A stretch of 64,000 bases of DNA from Riptortus pedestris (Eukaryota; Arthropoda; Insecta; Hemiptera; Alydidae). The stretch lies in assembly GCA_019009955.1 (NCBI GenBank), contig CM032232.1, forward strand, positions 73,772,501 through 73,836,500, in the 5' to 3' direction. Of this stretch, positions 23,961 through 38,567 are shown piece after piece. Below the pieces are notes generated by a model. That model did no database searches. It was not told where the DNA came from and saw nothing but the letters and a program-made list of their open reading frames with translations. The translations under genes were made by a program, and so were the position numbers. The first letter of the stretch is position 1. Every line of letters starts with the position of its first letter.

Positions 23961-25635
23961 CCATATATACACTTGATCAAATTTAATAATGAACATAATT
24001 TTAAAAGGAGGTTATTGGCCAGAACCACCTCATATTATATTTAACAAATATAATAAAGAACTTATAAAATTGATCAAAAGTATAGATATGTATGTAGCAA
24101 AAATCCATTAGAATGTAAAGTTGATTGTGAGGAATGGTAATTATAATTCAAAATATTTACCTTACATAGACTCGCAAATTAAACATCGGTTGAGTTTAAC
24201 TTTAATTGATTTTTTTTTCTTATTTTATTTATTTTTCATTTCATTTATAAATTTTATTTGTAATTATCTTACTTATTTTAATATTTTATTTTTATTTTTT
24301 TAATATTATATTTAAATAGATATTTGATTAACGTGTGTATATATTATAAAATAAAAATGTATTTAAACATAATCATACATGTAATATGCCATGTGGCAAT
24401 GGAACATGTATTCAAATAAATAACTATTGGGGGGGGGGGAAATATAGCAAAACATACCCCTCTCTCCGCCCGGAAGAAGTAGTGTTTTAATACTTACTTG
24501 TACAAAATAAAAGAAGGATTGAAATCGCAAATATTTTCGGTTTTCAGATTTCAAGGGAATTATCAGTTTTGATCCGTCTTGATCTCATTTTGACTAGTTT
24601 CAGCGTGACATCTGTGCGTACGTGCAGATGTAAATATGTTGGATAACTCAAAAACGATTAGTGTTAGAGTGTTCAGTTTTCATATTTGGGGTTCTTGTAA
24701 CGTCTATTAGTGCACTTCCCGTTATGATCCAAATCGACGAAGGGGTAAAAAATGCGAATGTTAAAATAAAAAAAATAAATAAAAAAAAAAAATCAATTTG
24801 TCAGTACGTATTTTAGATACGTGCAAGGAATTCATGTGGCGCGCAGGTCAAACTTTATTTACATCAGACAGAGCAAAATTTTAACTTATGATGGCCTTAG
24901 CCGAAGGGACTCGTGTAGGTTTGTCTAGCTTGAACCAGATGAGTGACTATTAAACTAAATTGTTTATGAATTCAGATCAAACCACTACTAACAAAGGCTT
25001 AATTTTGTGTGTATTGTCATCGGTGAAACCATGCAATAAACATGTCTGCTCTGACTGCATCCAGCTCATTTATAACACATATTAGTAAATGTATTCATGG
25101 TTTCAGCTTGAGATAAGCCCAGTTTAATTCAGTTTTGAAACGTCATCCGTTTTAGTGATAAATAAGTAATACACTACAGGCGCACTTGTGTTTTGGAAAT
25201 TCTTAGTTTAAGGAAAAACATTATTCCCAAGATATAAAAGGCTTTGTTGACGATCAAATAATTATCAGTTGTATCCTTTTTATTTCTAGTCTCTGATTTA
25301 TGATTCTACTGCTGGTTCACTGCTGTGTGGTCTTATATATAAATATGTCATTCTATCTCACGGGGTATCTCACGTCCAGAATCCTATATTATCGTCTCGA
25401 TTATCTTATTTTTTTTAATAAATTGCATATGTAATAAATTAGATTTTTTTAACAACACAAAGGCATTTTTTATTATTGCACAAAGGCATAATTAGTTTAC
25501 GCAGACCTTACCCATTTCTTACTTTAGTTTATTATTTACTATATATTTTTAATTATGTCTTATTATTTATTTTATGACTGGTATCAGATGGATTTATTAC
25601 TTCCATTTCCTACCTTCTTAAGACCCATGTCCTAG
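23961..25635. other. AT-rich, nothing recognised
   Basis: It contains a G10 run near 24430 and long A/T runs only. Confidence 0.5.
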
Positions 25636-25655
25636 TTGAAGACTACAAGCCGAAA
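25636..25655 (+). ncRNA. Degenerate hammerhead-like core
   Basis: TTGAAGA, a short spacer 'ctacaagcc' and GAAA, followed by 'tgttcgctaataatt'. The spacing and flanks resemble the other cores in the window, but stem II is largely lost. Confidence 0.25.
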
Positions 25656-25718
25656 TGTTCGCTAATAATTAACTTTGCCTAAAAATTTACGTTATATTTA
25701 TTTTAAAAGTAAGAGAGC

Positions 25719-25721
<3 letters not shown>

Positions 25722-25749
<28 letters not shown>
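25722..25749. repeat. (TA)n microsatellite
   Basis: About 14 TA units. Confidence 0.95.
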
Positions 25750-25994
25750 CCCTCACACAAGCATACCATATATTACCCTTAGAAATGATTGATTGTTCTA
25801 GGATGTCTGGAACCAGCATAAAATACTTGTGCTGTTCTGGAGAACCAGTGCTCATTCATACTGGAAACCCGATATATCCTTCTCATGAAATCTGAAACCC
25901 AGAAAGCTGTTCCCATCGATCTTCGGCCATTAGTGTCCAACGCTTCCCCTTAAACCACATTACTTTAGCTCTCTCTAACTTTTACTTTCTTTTT

Positions 25995-25996
<2 letters not shown>

Positions 25997-26030
<34 letters not shown>
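25997..26030. repeat. (TA)n microsatellite
   Basis: About 17 TA units. Confidence 0.95.
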
Positions 26031-26032
<2 letters not shown>

Positions 26033-26229
26033 TTTACACCACTGGGCACAAAGCAGTATAGACAATTTTTATTTCGGCAGCATAATGCAACATGTATGTT
26101 CCTTGAAAGATTTCGAACTAAAGGAGTCAGCCAAGTGAGATGACCATCTTTTATATTAACCCAGGTGTATGCATTTTTTTTTTAATTTTCAGTTTTAGTG
26201 ACCGTACTTTAACAATAGGAAAAAAAATA

Positions 26230-26475
26230 TCTTGAAACGTCTTATTATTCTAAGCCTAAATGCCCAATATTCTTTTCAACAGATCTTTACTAAACGAGAT
26301 ACATGCAAATAAGTTGCGTGTTGAGCAACGTTGACGTCATGAGTTAAGATTTTATTGACCGCCCACTTCTACTCATCTGATAATCATTTGGAAATATACA
26401 ATATATCCTGAGATCAGATCGGTATATGCAGCGCGGGAGAAAACTGCTTAGTTTACGCAGCCCATACGTGACGCA
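26230..26475 (+). repeat. Family A repeat, 3' fragment
   Basis: The end motif 'gcttagtttacgcagcccat' followed by 'acgtgacg' is clear at 26440-26470. Upstream, 'aaacgagatacatgcaaata' resembles the long form of family A at 50.9 kb. Confidence 0.65.
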
Positions 26476-26519
26476 GATTTTTTTTATTATTTATAATTTA
26501 TAAGAAACCAGTTGAGGCT

Positions 26520-27045
26520 AAATATTGATGGTAAAAATAACAAACGTTACTCTAAATATCAAACTAAAACCCTTCTCATGTCGAAATACTAACAGGAAAC
26601 AAAATACGGCGAGTTTTGATATAATGCCTCCCCTACTACCCCCACTCCTGCTCGTCCCTAAAAAAGTTAATATAGCTTACATTCATGGAATCGTGGATGC
26701 TAATTTACATACCGAATTTAGTTTAATTCGGTTCAGTTATTAGTGCCCTTTAAAATTGTTGACTCCCACTGTAGCGTTTTTAGAGTAGATATCATGTACA
26801 CTTTGGTATAGGACAAAAGTGTATATAAAAAAGTTACTTTAAATAAAACAATAAACACTTTTGCTGAAAAAACAAAGTAGCGCAATTTTTCATTCTGGCC
26901 TCCCTTATACCCCAACTCCTGTTAGTCTCGGAAAATATTAGTATAGCCTATAGTCTAAGTTGGGTTAATTGTAATATATTTATCAGGTTTCATAAAATTT
27001 TGTTATGCCGTTCATGCGTAAAAAGATAACAAACAAACAGACACC
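26520..27045 (-). mobile_element. Helitron-like element, partial minus-strand copy
   Basis: Reverse-complement matches to the 14.5 and 52 kb copies include 'acccccactcctgctcgtcc', 'gttgactcccactgtagcg' and 'tggcctcccttatacccca'. It runs from the 5' part at about 27040 to about 26520, where the 3' end is missing. Confidence 0.65.
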
Positions 27046-27049
27046 AAAG

Positions 27050-27272
27050 CCACAAATTGCAGATATCGTGTCCTATGGCTTGTGAAACTGAAAAGTATCG
27101 TGAAATTTCGACAAAAAAATCAATGTACAGACAGAGGTTACAATTATATATATACATGTATAATTTTGACGTCATTTTTATTATCCAATCGAAAGGTATT
27201 TGAGACAATTTTTTGGAAATTGCATCATGATTACAACCATAGTTTCTGATTTCACTTAAGGTAAATCTGCTA
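27050..27272 (-). repeat. Family A repeat, 5' part
   Basis: Reading +, it ends 'tttcacttaaggtaaatctgct'-like after 'gatta' and 'caaccatagtttctgat', the inverted family start. The TA tract is only a few units at 27146. Confidence 0.68.
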
Positions 27273-27595
27273 AGGCTTATTAAGTGTAAGGTGAAATTTT
27301 TATTTGCTCTTTTATATATATATATATATAACGGGAAGAAAGCGGAAAATGTGTATCTATATACCTGTTAACTTGTTTATTTGGAACCAGTTGTAGTGAG
27401 GTCTCAAAATCCTCATAGTAATTTACAAAAATGGAGTAAACCGTAAGTAATTCAATATTCATATTTCATAGTAGCTGTGAGGATGTAGGCGATTTATTTG
27501 ATCTGCACACCCTAAACAGGACTGGTTCTTGGATTTTATTACCCATCATTATGCCATTTCTTATGTTCTAAAATAGTTTTATTTTTTTTTTCCAG

Positions 27596-27667
27596 GTGAG
27601 TATTATTTGGTGAACCTCATCTGCATCAATTATTATAATGTATATTGTCTCACCATCATCAGCACAA
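27596..27667 (+). other. Candidate internal exon with hydrophobic product
   Basis: A strong polypyrimidine acceptor (T-run then 'tccag') precedes 72 bp followed by 'gtaagt'. Only one forward frame is open. It needs one base from the previous exon and reads 'EYYLVNLICINYYNVYC' then 'LTIIST', a hydrophobic stretch that could be membrane-spanning. The AT-rich setting raises the chance of coincidence. Its entry phase (one base carried over) does not match the exit phase of the 17505 candidate (two bases), so another exon would have to lie between them. Confidence 0.35.
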
Positions 27668-28294
27668 GTAAGTTAATAAGGAAGTACATACACATTTTTC
27701 TATGTGCTTTTAAAGTCATACGTGAATTGAATTATGAACACTGACTATATTTTGCTCTACTACTAATTATAATTAATCAAAGTTTCATAAAGAGAATTAT
27801 TTACAATAAAAATATTTTTTCATATCCATATTGTTCCAATTTTGACGACTCATATAAGATATCTGTTATTTTTTTAAAAAAAGAAGGCATGCTGCAAATA
27901 TTGCACTAAAAGAATTTCATCTGGAGTGGAGCATGAGAAAGAAAGGAAATAAAGTAGGCTAATTTATGTTTTTATAAGTCACGCAAGCCACGTGGTGTAC
28001 CATATGTCAAGTTCACTGCAGGCCATTCCTCGATTGGCCTTGGATAAGAGACAATTTCCTTAATGATTTTCTAGAATTCTTTAATGTAACTGAAAATTTT
28101 CTTGTATATATACTCTACATAAACTTTCCCATTTTTCATGGAATACGTTTTGACAAGGTTAGGAAGATATATAAAACCATTTACTAAGTACAGCTTATAT
28201 TAAAATGATTGCAGGTCGAGGAATATGAATTTTCCTAAGATTAAATTATTGCAAGAAAATATTTGTAATTAAAATATTTAATATTAAACTATGT
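27668..28294. other. AT-rich, nothing recognised
   Basis: No supported feature. Confidence 0.5.
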
Positions 28295-28452
28295 TGAGTT
28301 CGATTCCCACCTATGTAAAAGGAATTTATTTAGTGAAAGACTCATTAAATAAAATCTTTAGCCTCACCCTGGCTAGAAAAATGTGTTAGCCTGTTGATAA
28401 TCCGCCCCAATCAGCCATAGTAGCAAATAGTGGACGTTAATAAATATTAATT
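28295..28452 (+). repeat. tRNA-derived SINE, 5' truncated
   Basis: It starts at the B-box 'gagttcgattcccacc' and runs to 'ggacgttaataaatatta'. Confidence 0.87.
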
Positions 28453-28499
28453 ATAATGTAGATCTGACGGTACGCAATATGATGTGTTATTTTTGTAGT

Positions 28500-28716
28500 T
28501 TATTATTATTATTGTTTATTAACGTCCACTTATTGCTACTATGGCTAACTGGGACGGCTACCACCCTTTTCTAGCCAGGGTGGAAGTAAAGATTTTATTT
28601 AATGACTTCGTCACTGAATTAATTCCGACTGCCCAGGCGAGAATCGAACTCGCCTCTCTAGATTTACCCTGTGAGATTAAAGCTAACGCTTTAACTCACA
28701 GTGCTAATCTGAGCCT
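28500..28716 (-). repeat. tRNA-derived SINE, near full length
   Basis: Minus-strand copy about 50 bp from a plus-strand copy, tail to tail. On the minus strand the head reads 'gaggcgagttcgattctcgc'. Confidence 0.88.
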
Positions 28717-28743
28717 TTTGTAATGTAAAACTATTAAAAAATT

Positions 28744-28768
28744 GTGTATATATATATATATATATATA
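28744..28768. repeat. (TA)n microsatellite
   Basis: About 12 TA units. Confidence 0.95.
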
Positions 28769-30039
28769 AAATCATTAATTTGGAAAGCGTTCTCAGGTTA
28801 TGGCGGAAAGTCCTTTGCCTGTCCTTTGTAATATAAGTAAGGCACAAAAACACTTTATTTATCGGGTTTAGCAATGTTGACTCTCGTTCTCTTCGCCATT
28901 CCTGTGAATGAAGTGATAAATCTTTCTTCTGAACTCTTCAATGACCTCACTATTTTACCTCATAATTAGATCATGATTAATGATTTCATAAATTATTAGA
29001 AAACGAGTTTAAAAGCTATATAAAACCATTTAGTTTGTACTGCCTAAATAAAAATAATTCAATTTGGTAAAGCTCTCAGATTTCAGAAACCAGTCTCAGT
29101 TATGTAACCGTTGACCTGACTCTCTATTGTTAGATGTGAAATGCAAAGGCAGTTTTTTGTTGAAATTAGTAATATTGACTTTTCGTACAGAGGCCTCTAT
29201 AAGTCTTCCATAAGTTGTTGCCTTGGTTAACACCTAGGGCCCCATACAGATCCGCAACTTCGTGAATAGAAGAAACCAAGGGCTCTCTTATTTTTTATTC
29301 ATAATAATATTGATTATTAAAAGAACTGTGCTGCCATCAGGTAGTCTATACTTGAAGCCAGCTATTCGAGTGACCTCCAGCCAAACGTTACAGCGCCCTT
29401 TCTGTTATATAACATCATGTGTTCCTCCCGGTGTTCTGTGAATTATCCCGATAGTAATACTCATTAGTGTGAATGCGTTTTGAGTTTTGTTTGCACTGAG
29501 TTCTAAGAAATAGTAAACAGAATGTGCAGATAATGCCTGCACTGGCAGTCACAATTTATGTTTGTTCATTACAAACTAGATAGCTGAATGTTTCATGTAA
29601 AAGTTAATATCATGTTGGTAAGTGGGTGAAATGGGTCCTGGAGGAGGAAGATGTGATGTCGTTCTCTTTTAGAGAAGGAGTAAGATGTAATATCGTAAAC
29701 ACGCCCATAATAAAGGCACTGCATCTTAGAGGGCTATAAAAAATCTCGTTGAAAAAGTAATGTCCTACAACTATTCTATAATTTTTTTTCTCAACCACTC
29801 CCATGCTTTTCAGTTCCACTTTATCACTAAACATTTCATTTCCAGCTTTAATATCAAGTCATGTTTAAATATGGTTCTTACATACTGAAATAGGGCGTAG
29901 CATGCCAGATAATGTCAGCTGCGATTCATTCCAGCATGTAGGAAATCTGTCTTGTTTCCCCCGCATGACGACATTTTTTCCTCAGCTCATTTTTTACAAA
30001 TGTCTTGAATAATAAATATATTATATGAATATTCGTATA

Positions 30040-30042
<3 letters not shown>
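28769..30042. other. Unrecognised, mixed composition
   Basis: A few GC-richer patches (29240-29460) have no supported frame. The motif 'ggaaatctgtcttgtttccc' with 'gcatgacg' at 29941-29970 weakly resembles a family A end. Confidence 0.35.

Positions 30043-30096
<54 letters not shown>
30043..30096. repeat. (TA)n microsatellite at the Helitron-like 5' end
   Basis: About 27 TA units. Confidence 0.95.
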
Positions 30097-30098
<2 letters not shown>

Positions 30099-30699
30099 TA
30101 CTGTACGAGTGTGTTTTTTTGAACTCCTCCTAAACGACTGGACCGATTTGAATGAATTTTTTTGTATGCGATTGGGTGGTGCTTTGGATGGTTTAGAGTC
30201 AAAAATCAGCCCGGCAAATGGAGCAGGAGTGGGGGTTGTAAGGGAGGCCTAAAATTAAAAATAGCGATATTTCGTTTCCTATTGGTTTTTCGGCAAATAT
30301 GCACAGGATAAAAGTTGTTTATATTGTTATTTAGAGTAACTTTTGTCGTACAACAAAGATATACACTAAAAAATTAAAGTGGGAGCCAACAATATTATTG
30401 GGCACCAGCGATTGAACCGAACTTAATGAAACTTCTTACGAAAATTAGCATTACTTGTTCCATGATTATAAACTATATTAATTTTTTTAGGTTCGAACGG
30501 GAGTGGGGGGTTATAAGGGGGCCTGAATAAAAAATTCGCGATATTTCATTTTCTATTTGTTTTTATATAAACGTGTACATAACAAAAGTTGTTTTTTTGT
30601 GTTATTAAAAGTAGCTTTTGTTTTAAACATAATATTATTAAATTTAATATCCTAATCGCCTGAAATATCATGCAGGACAACGTCTGTCGGGTCCGCTAG
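30043..30699 (+). mobile_element. Helitron-like element with CTAG end
   Basis: A (TA)n tract (30043-30096) leads into 'ctactgtacgagtgtgtttt'. The internal blocks 'caggagtgggggttgtaagg', 'cgatatttcgtttcctattg' and 'caaatatgcacaggataaaa' recur once. The end reads 'ggacaacgtctgtcgggtcc' then G and CTAG at 30696-30699, followed by T. GGAC/GTCC can pair just before the end. A terminal hairpin plus CTRR and no target duplication is the Helitron signature. There is no Rep/helicase frame. Confidence 0.75.
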
Positions 30700-30700
30700 T

Positions 30701-31408
30701 ATTTATATATATTTCTCAGTATTAGAAAGTTGCTTGGAGATCAATTTGGAATCAGATTCCTCTAACCTTTTATTCCTACATAGATAGGGCCGTATATTTT
30801 ACTTATTTTTAGTTATGAGGTTATCTATATTGTATATTTTTGGCCTCAGATATTCCTCTGGCTTAAACTGCCACGTAGCGTTCACTGAACCATTAACCTT
30901 ATCGTGGCTTAACTCACTGACTTTAGACACGTCAGCTCATTTAATCAAGATCCTAGTGAAGTCAGTTCTCCGCCGAACCTTTGTGCATTTTTGTCATGGA
31001 CTAAAATACGCAACACGATATACACTGGTTAATAACTAAGATATTATTAAAATTAATAACGAGATTAATTAGAAAAAATATGAAATTACATTTTATTTTA
31101 GATTCTTAAAAGCTAGTAGTTGTTTTATTTATTTTCTAAATTAGGCTGAACAAATGCAAATAACTAAGCACAAACGAGCGCACAGACAAACAGACAAGAT
31201 TTTCAATTTTGATGCCATTGTTCTTCGGCTTCTCTGAAGCGTAAAAAAATTGATACCACCGAGTTTAAATATATTTTCACGTTTTTATGTTTATTATAAT
31301 TATATAATTTATATATGAAGCTTTAACATCTGGCAAAGGGTCTCAGTCTGGCCATTTGTGTTCAGGTGCTAGTCTTAATGTTCTTGGTATGTAATAATAT
31401 CCTTAATA
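30701..31408. other. Nothing recognised
   Basis: A 74-codon open frame (30815-31039, ATG) has no recognisable domain. Confidence 0.45.
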
Positions 31409-31626
31409 GGGGCTCGGGTTGTCCGTGCGAGTTAGGGCGTTGGTCCTAATCTCGCATGGCATACCTAGAGTGGCGGGTTCGAATCCCGCCCTGGGCAGTA
31501 GAAATTTATTTAATGACGGACTCATTAAATAAACTCCTTGTGCCCACCCTGGCTAGAAAAGGATGGTAACCTGTAGATAACCCGTCCCGATTAGCCTAGT
31601 AGCATAAAGTGGACGTAAAATAAATA
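31409..31626 (+). repeat. tRNA-derived SINE, best-preserved head
   Basis: The head runs from 'ggctcgggttgtccgtgcg' to 'ccctgggca' and contains a perfect B-box, GGTTCGAATCC. The A-box region and the spacing between boxes suggest a class II (Leu/Ser-like) tRNA source. The body carries the duplicated motif 'aatttatttaatgacggact' and 'cattaaataaa', then 'ccaccctggctagaaaagg', 'gtaacctgtagataacccg' and 'tagcataaagtggacgt'. It ends in a TAAA-rich tail. The family shows the full structure of an RNA polymerase III SINE. The partner LINE is not identified. Confidence 0.93.
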
Positions 31627-31627
31627 A

Positions 31628-31715
31628 AAAATCCTTAATCCTACACCGGCTAAAAGAGATTGGTAACCTACAGATTGCCCTATGAGTAGTAGTAGCATAA
31701 TATGGGCGTTATCAT
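31628..31715 (+). repeat. tRNA-derived SINE, 3' fragment
   Basis: Directly after the previous copy, 'aaatccttaatcctacaccg' to 'atgggcgttatc' repeats the second half of the SINE body. This gives a partial tandem arrangement. Confidence 0.75.
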
Positions 31716-31959
31716 CTAACTCAACGATATCAGTTATCGTATTGAAATTAATTAACATTAGGTCTTAAAGGGGAAATGATTGAGGATCAGAAGAGAAAAT
31801 GAAGGGGAGAGAAATTGAGAGACCAATTTAGCGAGGAACGCCAAATTAATTCCAAGACTTTAATATTATTCGATATTAATATTTTATGTGTGGCCTTGAT
31901 AAATTCTGTCTTCCGACTTTATGAACTTGAGCCAATCCACCTAAGATTAACCCTAAGGC

Positions 31960-31963
<4 letters not shown>
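31716..31963. other. Nothing recognised
   Basis: AT-rich lead-in to the GA tract. Confidence 0.4.
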
Positions 31964-34762
<2,799 letters not shown>

Positions 34763-34885
34763 AGCAGATTTCCCTTAAGGGAAATGAGCTATTGAGGGCG
34801 TACTCAAGACGCGATTTTCGAAATTTTTCTTCAAATTTCCATCGATCCTACCTAGGAGATGATGAAAATGAGGTCCGTTCAAAAT

Positions 34886-34886
<1 letters not shown>

Positions 34887-34958
<72 letters not shown>
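34887..34958. repeat. (CA)n then (TA)n compound microsatellite
   Basis: CA units to about 34925, then TA units, at the position where other family A copies have TA only. Confidence 0.95.
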
Positions 34959-34964
<6 letters not shown>

Positions 34965-34968
34965 TACG

Positions 34969-35060
34969 TAGATTTCCCATGTGAATTAATACAATAGACA
35001 AATCTCCACACGAGTGCCGAACAGTTACGGAAATGGCCGAACTAGCATTCCATATATATG

Positions 35061-35104
<44 letters not shown>

Positions 35105-35194
35105 TATATGTGGAATGCTAGTTCGGCCATTTCCGTAACTGTTCGGCACTCGTGTGGAGATTTGTCTATTGTATTAATTCACATGGGAAATCTA
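34969..35194. repeat. Near-perfect inverted repeat, 92-bp arms
   Basis: The arms 34969-35060 and 35103-35194 are identical on reverse complement except for one mismatch near the inner edge. They flank a TA-rich spacer of about 42 bp. The arms are the 3' end region of family A ('aacagttacggaaatggcc'). Short open frames starting 'MAELAFHIYV' read identically from both strands and are by-products of the symmetry. Confidence 0.92.
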
Positions 35195-35269
35195 CTTAGT
35201 TTACGCAGCCCCTACGTGACGGACATTTTATAACCATTCCTCTCGTTTCCCTGCCACCCTACTCCAATT

Positions 35270-35590
35270 ACCAACCTCCAGAAGTTCATCTCCAGGTCAT
35301 TAAGCAACCTTTGCCGGGTCTACCTCTTTTCCATCTTCTCCTGTTGTAACCTATGGAATTATGAATGATGGATTCCATTTATTCAACAAGTCCTAGCTAC
35401 AGCAATCTAAACTGCATATAATACCCGGCTCGACTTATATTGCATTAGCACGCACGATATCATTGCTGTTTCAAATATTTTTCCCAGGGCCAGCCTTTCT
35501 TTCCCAGATCAACAGCGATTTCCTGTTTTCTTTTATGAGAACCCAAGTTCCACTGTCATATATGGCCACGAGTTACCGTTTTGAATGATA
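35270..35590 (-). pseudogene. Non-LTR retrotransposon reverse transcriptase, C-terminal remnant
   Basis: On the minus strand a frame reads 'YDSGTWVLIKENRKSLLIW' then 'ERKAGPGKNI' and a stop. This matches the widespread LINE segment after the RT domain with the pattern Y-x-S-x-T-W-x-L-x-K and LLIWERK. Further on, 'RRRWKRGRPGKGCL' matches the basic C-terminal block K-R-G-R-P. Stops and frame changes lie between the two blocks. The palm domain is absent. Confidence 0.72.
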
Positions 35591-35724
35591 TTAGTTTAAT
35601 TTTTGGAGAGGTTATTTAATCTGTAGGCGTACAGATTTGTGGTACATGAATTCTAGTTTCCATGGCAATTTCTATTATTCCTCTCTTTTGCAATTGTTTA
35701 AATTTGTCTGAGGGAGTTCAGGTT

Positions 35725-35943
35725 AGCCATGTGACTTAAAGCGTTGACCTTTATCTCACATGGCAAACCTAGAGTGGCGAGTTCGATTCTCACCTGGGCA
35801 AAGGAAATTATTTAGTGACGAAATTCATTAAATAACATCCTAAAATCCCACCCTGGCTAGAAAAGGGTGGTAACCTGTAGATAACCCGTCCCAGTTAGCC
35901 TGACTTGCAAAAAGTGGACGTTAATAAATAATAATAATAATTT
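35725..35943 (+). repeat. tRNA-derived SINE, full length
   Basis: Head with B-box 'gagttcgattctcacc', complete body and a (TAA)n tail. Confidence 0.9.
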
Positions 35944-36514
35944 TGTAATTGTTCCTTGTAAATAAGGGTAGATCTTGTACAAGTGGGGAAGCATGTACTC
36001 CTCCAAAAGATACAAGCCTCCCCGAAGAGCTCATTCTTATTCTACTTTAGTCTCGCGCAAACGAATCCAATACACCATCCGTTACCACCGTAGTTCAAAC
36101 AGTAATCAATACGCCATCGCCATAGTGTGTAAACCTATTGGACCAGTTATCACCCGGATCAGTTTTTATTCTTGGCATGATCACCTCAAAACTAAAGCTA
36201 ACCATGCCTTAGATCATAGTAACCTCACAATTAACTGAGGCGCCAGCACTGAAGTGGCACTCCAGAGTTATTCTCTCCAGGCTTAGAATACCTCTAGTAT
36301 TTTCAACCAGGCTTAACTCAGTTCATAAGCTTATCGAAAATCATTGGGAGCTCAGACCAACTGGTTGTTTAATTTTTCTATGACAAACATATTATCTCGG
36401 CTGAAGGACAGCCCACGACAGCTGGTGAAAAATCTGTCTTCTTCGCATAAATTTTATTTGAGTGCTTTCGGAGGTTCAAGCCTAAATTCCCACTGCTACC
36501 TCAGTACTGAAAGC
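35944..36514. other. Unrecognised, 87-codon open frame
   Basis: The frame 35975-36238 has an ATG ('MYKWGSMYSSKRYKPPRR') and moderate GC. It matches no domain I know and has no splice or polyadenylation context. I leave it uncalled. Confidence 0.35.
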
Positions 36515-37074
36515 CCGTCATGCAGGGGCTGCGAAAACTAAGCAGATTTCCCACGTGAAGTTTTACAATAGAGAAATTTCATGAGCCTAGCAGTCAAGGA
36601 AATGGCTGAACTAGCTTTTGGCAGGAAAGTCACTCCCATCCGTTAGCCGCCACGATTTAATAAAAATGCAAATATCTCCGTTAATATTGAAGATAGAGAA
36701 TAAATGTATATAACAATATTTGCAATAAGATTGATTCTATACAATTTTTCGATCCGACGTATAGTAACGGAGATATTTCGAATTTTCGAAAATCCTCCCC
36801 TCTAAACCCCCTCTCCCACTGGTCTGATTTCAGCCGTTTACGAACTTGATCTTTCTTTTTACATAAAACGACTAAAAACCGAGTTTGGTAACGATCAAAC
36901 AAAATTGTGACCGCTAGAGCGGTAACAGACAAATATATATATATATATATAGTTTTGAATGGACCTCATTTTCGTCATCTACTAGGTAGGATCGATGGAC
37001 ATTTGAACAAAAATTTCGAAAACTCCGTCATGAGTACGACCTCAATAGCTGATTTCCCTTGAGGGAAATCTGCT
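36515..37074 (-). repeat. Family A repeat, full-length copy
   Basis: Reading +, it starts 'ccgtcatgcaggggctgcg' and ends 'ccttgagggaaatctgct'. The TA tract is short (36932-36951). It includes a 'ccccctctcccactggtctg' block. Confidence 0.9.
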
Positions 37075-38330
37075 AATAGTAGGATATCACTGGAGGCTCT
37101 TTCCTCCGAAACTACTTATTATTGAAATGAAACCTATTTGGAGGAGGCAGATTCTTAATGCTATAAATATGATGTAATATAAAATATAATTACTTGCTCT
37201 TGTAACATGTGAACTCTTATTAAGTGTCCTTGACGAAAGCATGGGCATTCTGGCAGTATACTTTCGCCCGCCATTAAATATCACAGACGGTGTTGTTGGA
37301 AATACTACGCAACTATAATGTTTTAGTTATATTTCATTATACCTTTCTTGAGGATTTGAACAATATTCGCTTCTCGCCATGCCACTATCTGCAGTACGAA
37401 ACTCCCACCATTGAAGATTATGGCCTCTGGATGCTTCAGAAACTCCAAAGGAATAACATTACGCTCAGGAGACTTTATTTTTCAGAGAACGAGACTTAAA
37501 ACTCGTTAATCTCTTTACCATCACATCTCATTCAATTCTAAAAGAATTTTACCCTCAATATAATTCTGTAGGCATTCTCGTCATTACAGTTATACACCTG
37601 TAGTATTTACCTTAAAATTAGAAATGGTTTATAGCGTTAAGTTTTTTTAATTATGTTTTCCTACTATCAACAGGAGGATATTAATTTGCATTTAAATAAA
37701 TTGAAACGTTGCTTAAAAAACGAATTTCTCAACATTTCTCATGAATATCGATGAAGCCCTTTACAACTTCTCTGTCGCATGCATGTTCGTAAGGACTCGT
37801 GTCTAAGTAAGTGGCCCATTACCATTACTCTCTGTTTTCGGTTCTTGAAACACGCAAAACTCACCGAAATGTCTCATTATTATTCAATAAAGCTTCTCAA
37901 GGTCATTCAAAATATGTTACTAACGACTCTAATTTCGAATTTACTTAAAAAACCCAATCCAGATCATCTTTTTAAATAAATGACTAATTTTTAAGTTAAT
38001 TTTATTGAGCTATTCACGTAATAGAAAGAGAGCTTTTACAACTTAAAATATTTTGAAAGATATGCGCTAAAATCAATGTAACAACAATTTTAAAAGTGGT
38101 TCAAACGAAACACAAAATTTTAACATTTTACGGTAATAGTATTATCCATACTGCCTTATGAGATGTTCCTAAGTGAGAGGTGTAAGAGAGCGGAAAACTA
38201 AATCTTAAAAATCTGATATCCTATGCATGGGATAGAAAAAAAAAATTAAGGGCTCAAGTTAGCCATGCGTATACTAAGTACTCTTTATGAATTTGGTGAT
38301 TTAAAATTTCTCGGATAGATGGATTTTCAC
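37075..38330. other. AT-rich, nothing recognised
   Basis: Several 65-70 codon frames have no known domain. Confidence 0.45.
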
Positions 38331-38470
38331 GGATATATGTGTGTGTGTGTATATATATATAATTTTGTATTTTACACTCACCAATTCATGGTCCGGTTTA
38401 TGAACTTTATCTTTAGTTCTATACCAATTGCTAAAATGTTGGTTGTTAAAAGAGTAATGAAAATAATATG
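38331..38470. repeat. Diverged family A-like fragment with (TG)(TA) tract
   Basis: Resembles 47280-47395 ('ttttgtattttac', 'atggtccggtttatgaactt') and, more weakly, the reverse complement of the family A middle region. A (GT)n(TA)n tract lies at 38337-38361. Confidence 0.45.
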
Positions 38471-38567
38471 TTTTATTAAAGTTTGGCTTATTGTTTCCAC
38501 GTACTGCCCACACTGATGTTCTGACACCTACTATTCTCCATTTTTGATAGGAAGTATCAAATAAATT

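Larger units (their letters stand above)
34763..35222 (+). repeat. Family A repeat carrying a large inverted repeat
   Basis: It starts AGCAGATTTCCCTTAAGG and ends 'tacgcagcccctacgtgacg' plus G. Between the (CA)n(TA)n tract and the 3' end lies an inverted duplication of the 3' region (34969-35194). Confidence 0.9.

Noticed and set aside
31409..31500. A true tRNA gene, because the B-box is perfect
   Set aside because: The head continues directly into the SINE body and tail shared with many copies, and a full cloverleaf could not be drawn confidently.
34885..35233. Two matching 'MAELAFHIYV' open frames on opposite strands
   Set aside because: They arise from the inverted repeat and the TA tract; the shared sequence is the 3' region of family A.
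35975..36238. 87-codon open frame as a gene
   Set aside because: It has an ATG but no domain, no splice context and no related copy.
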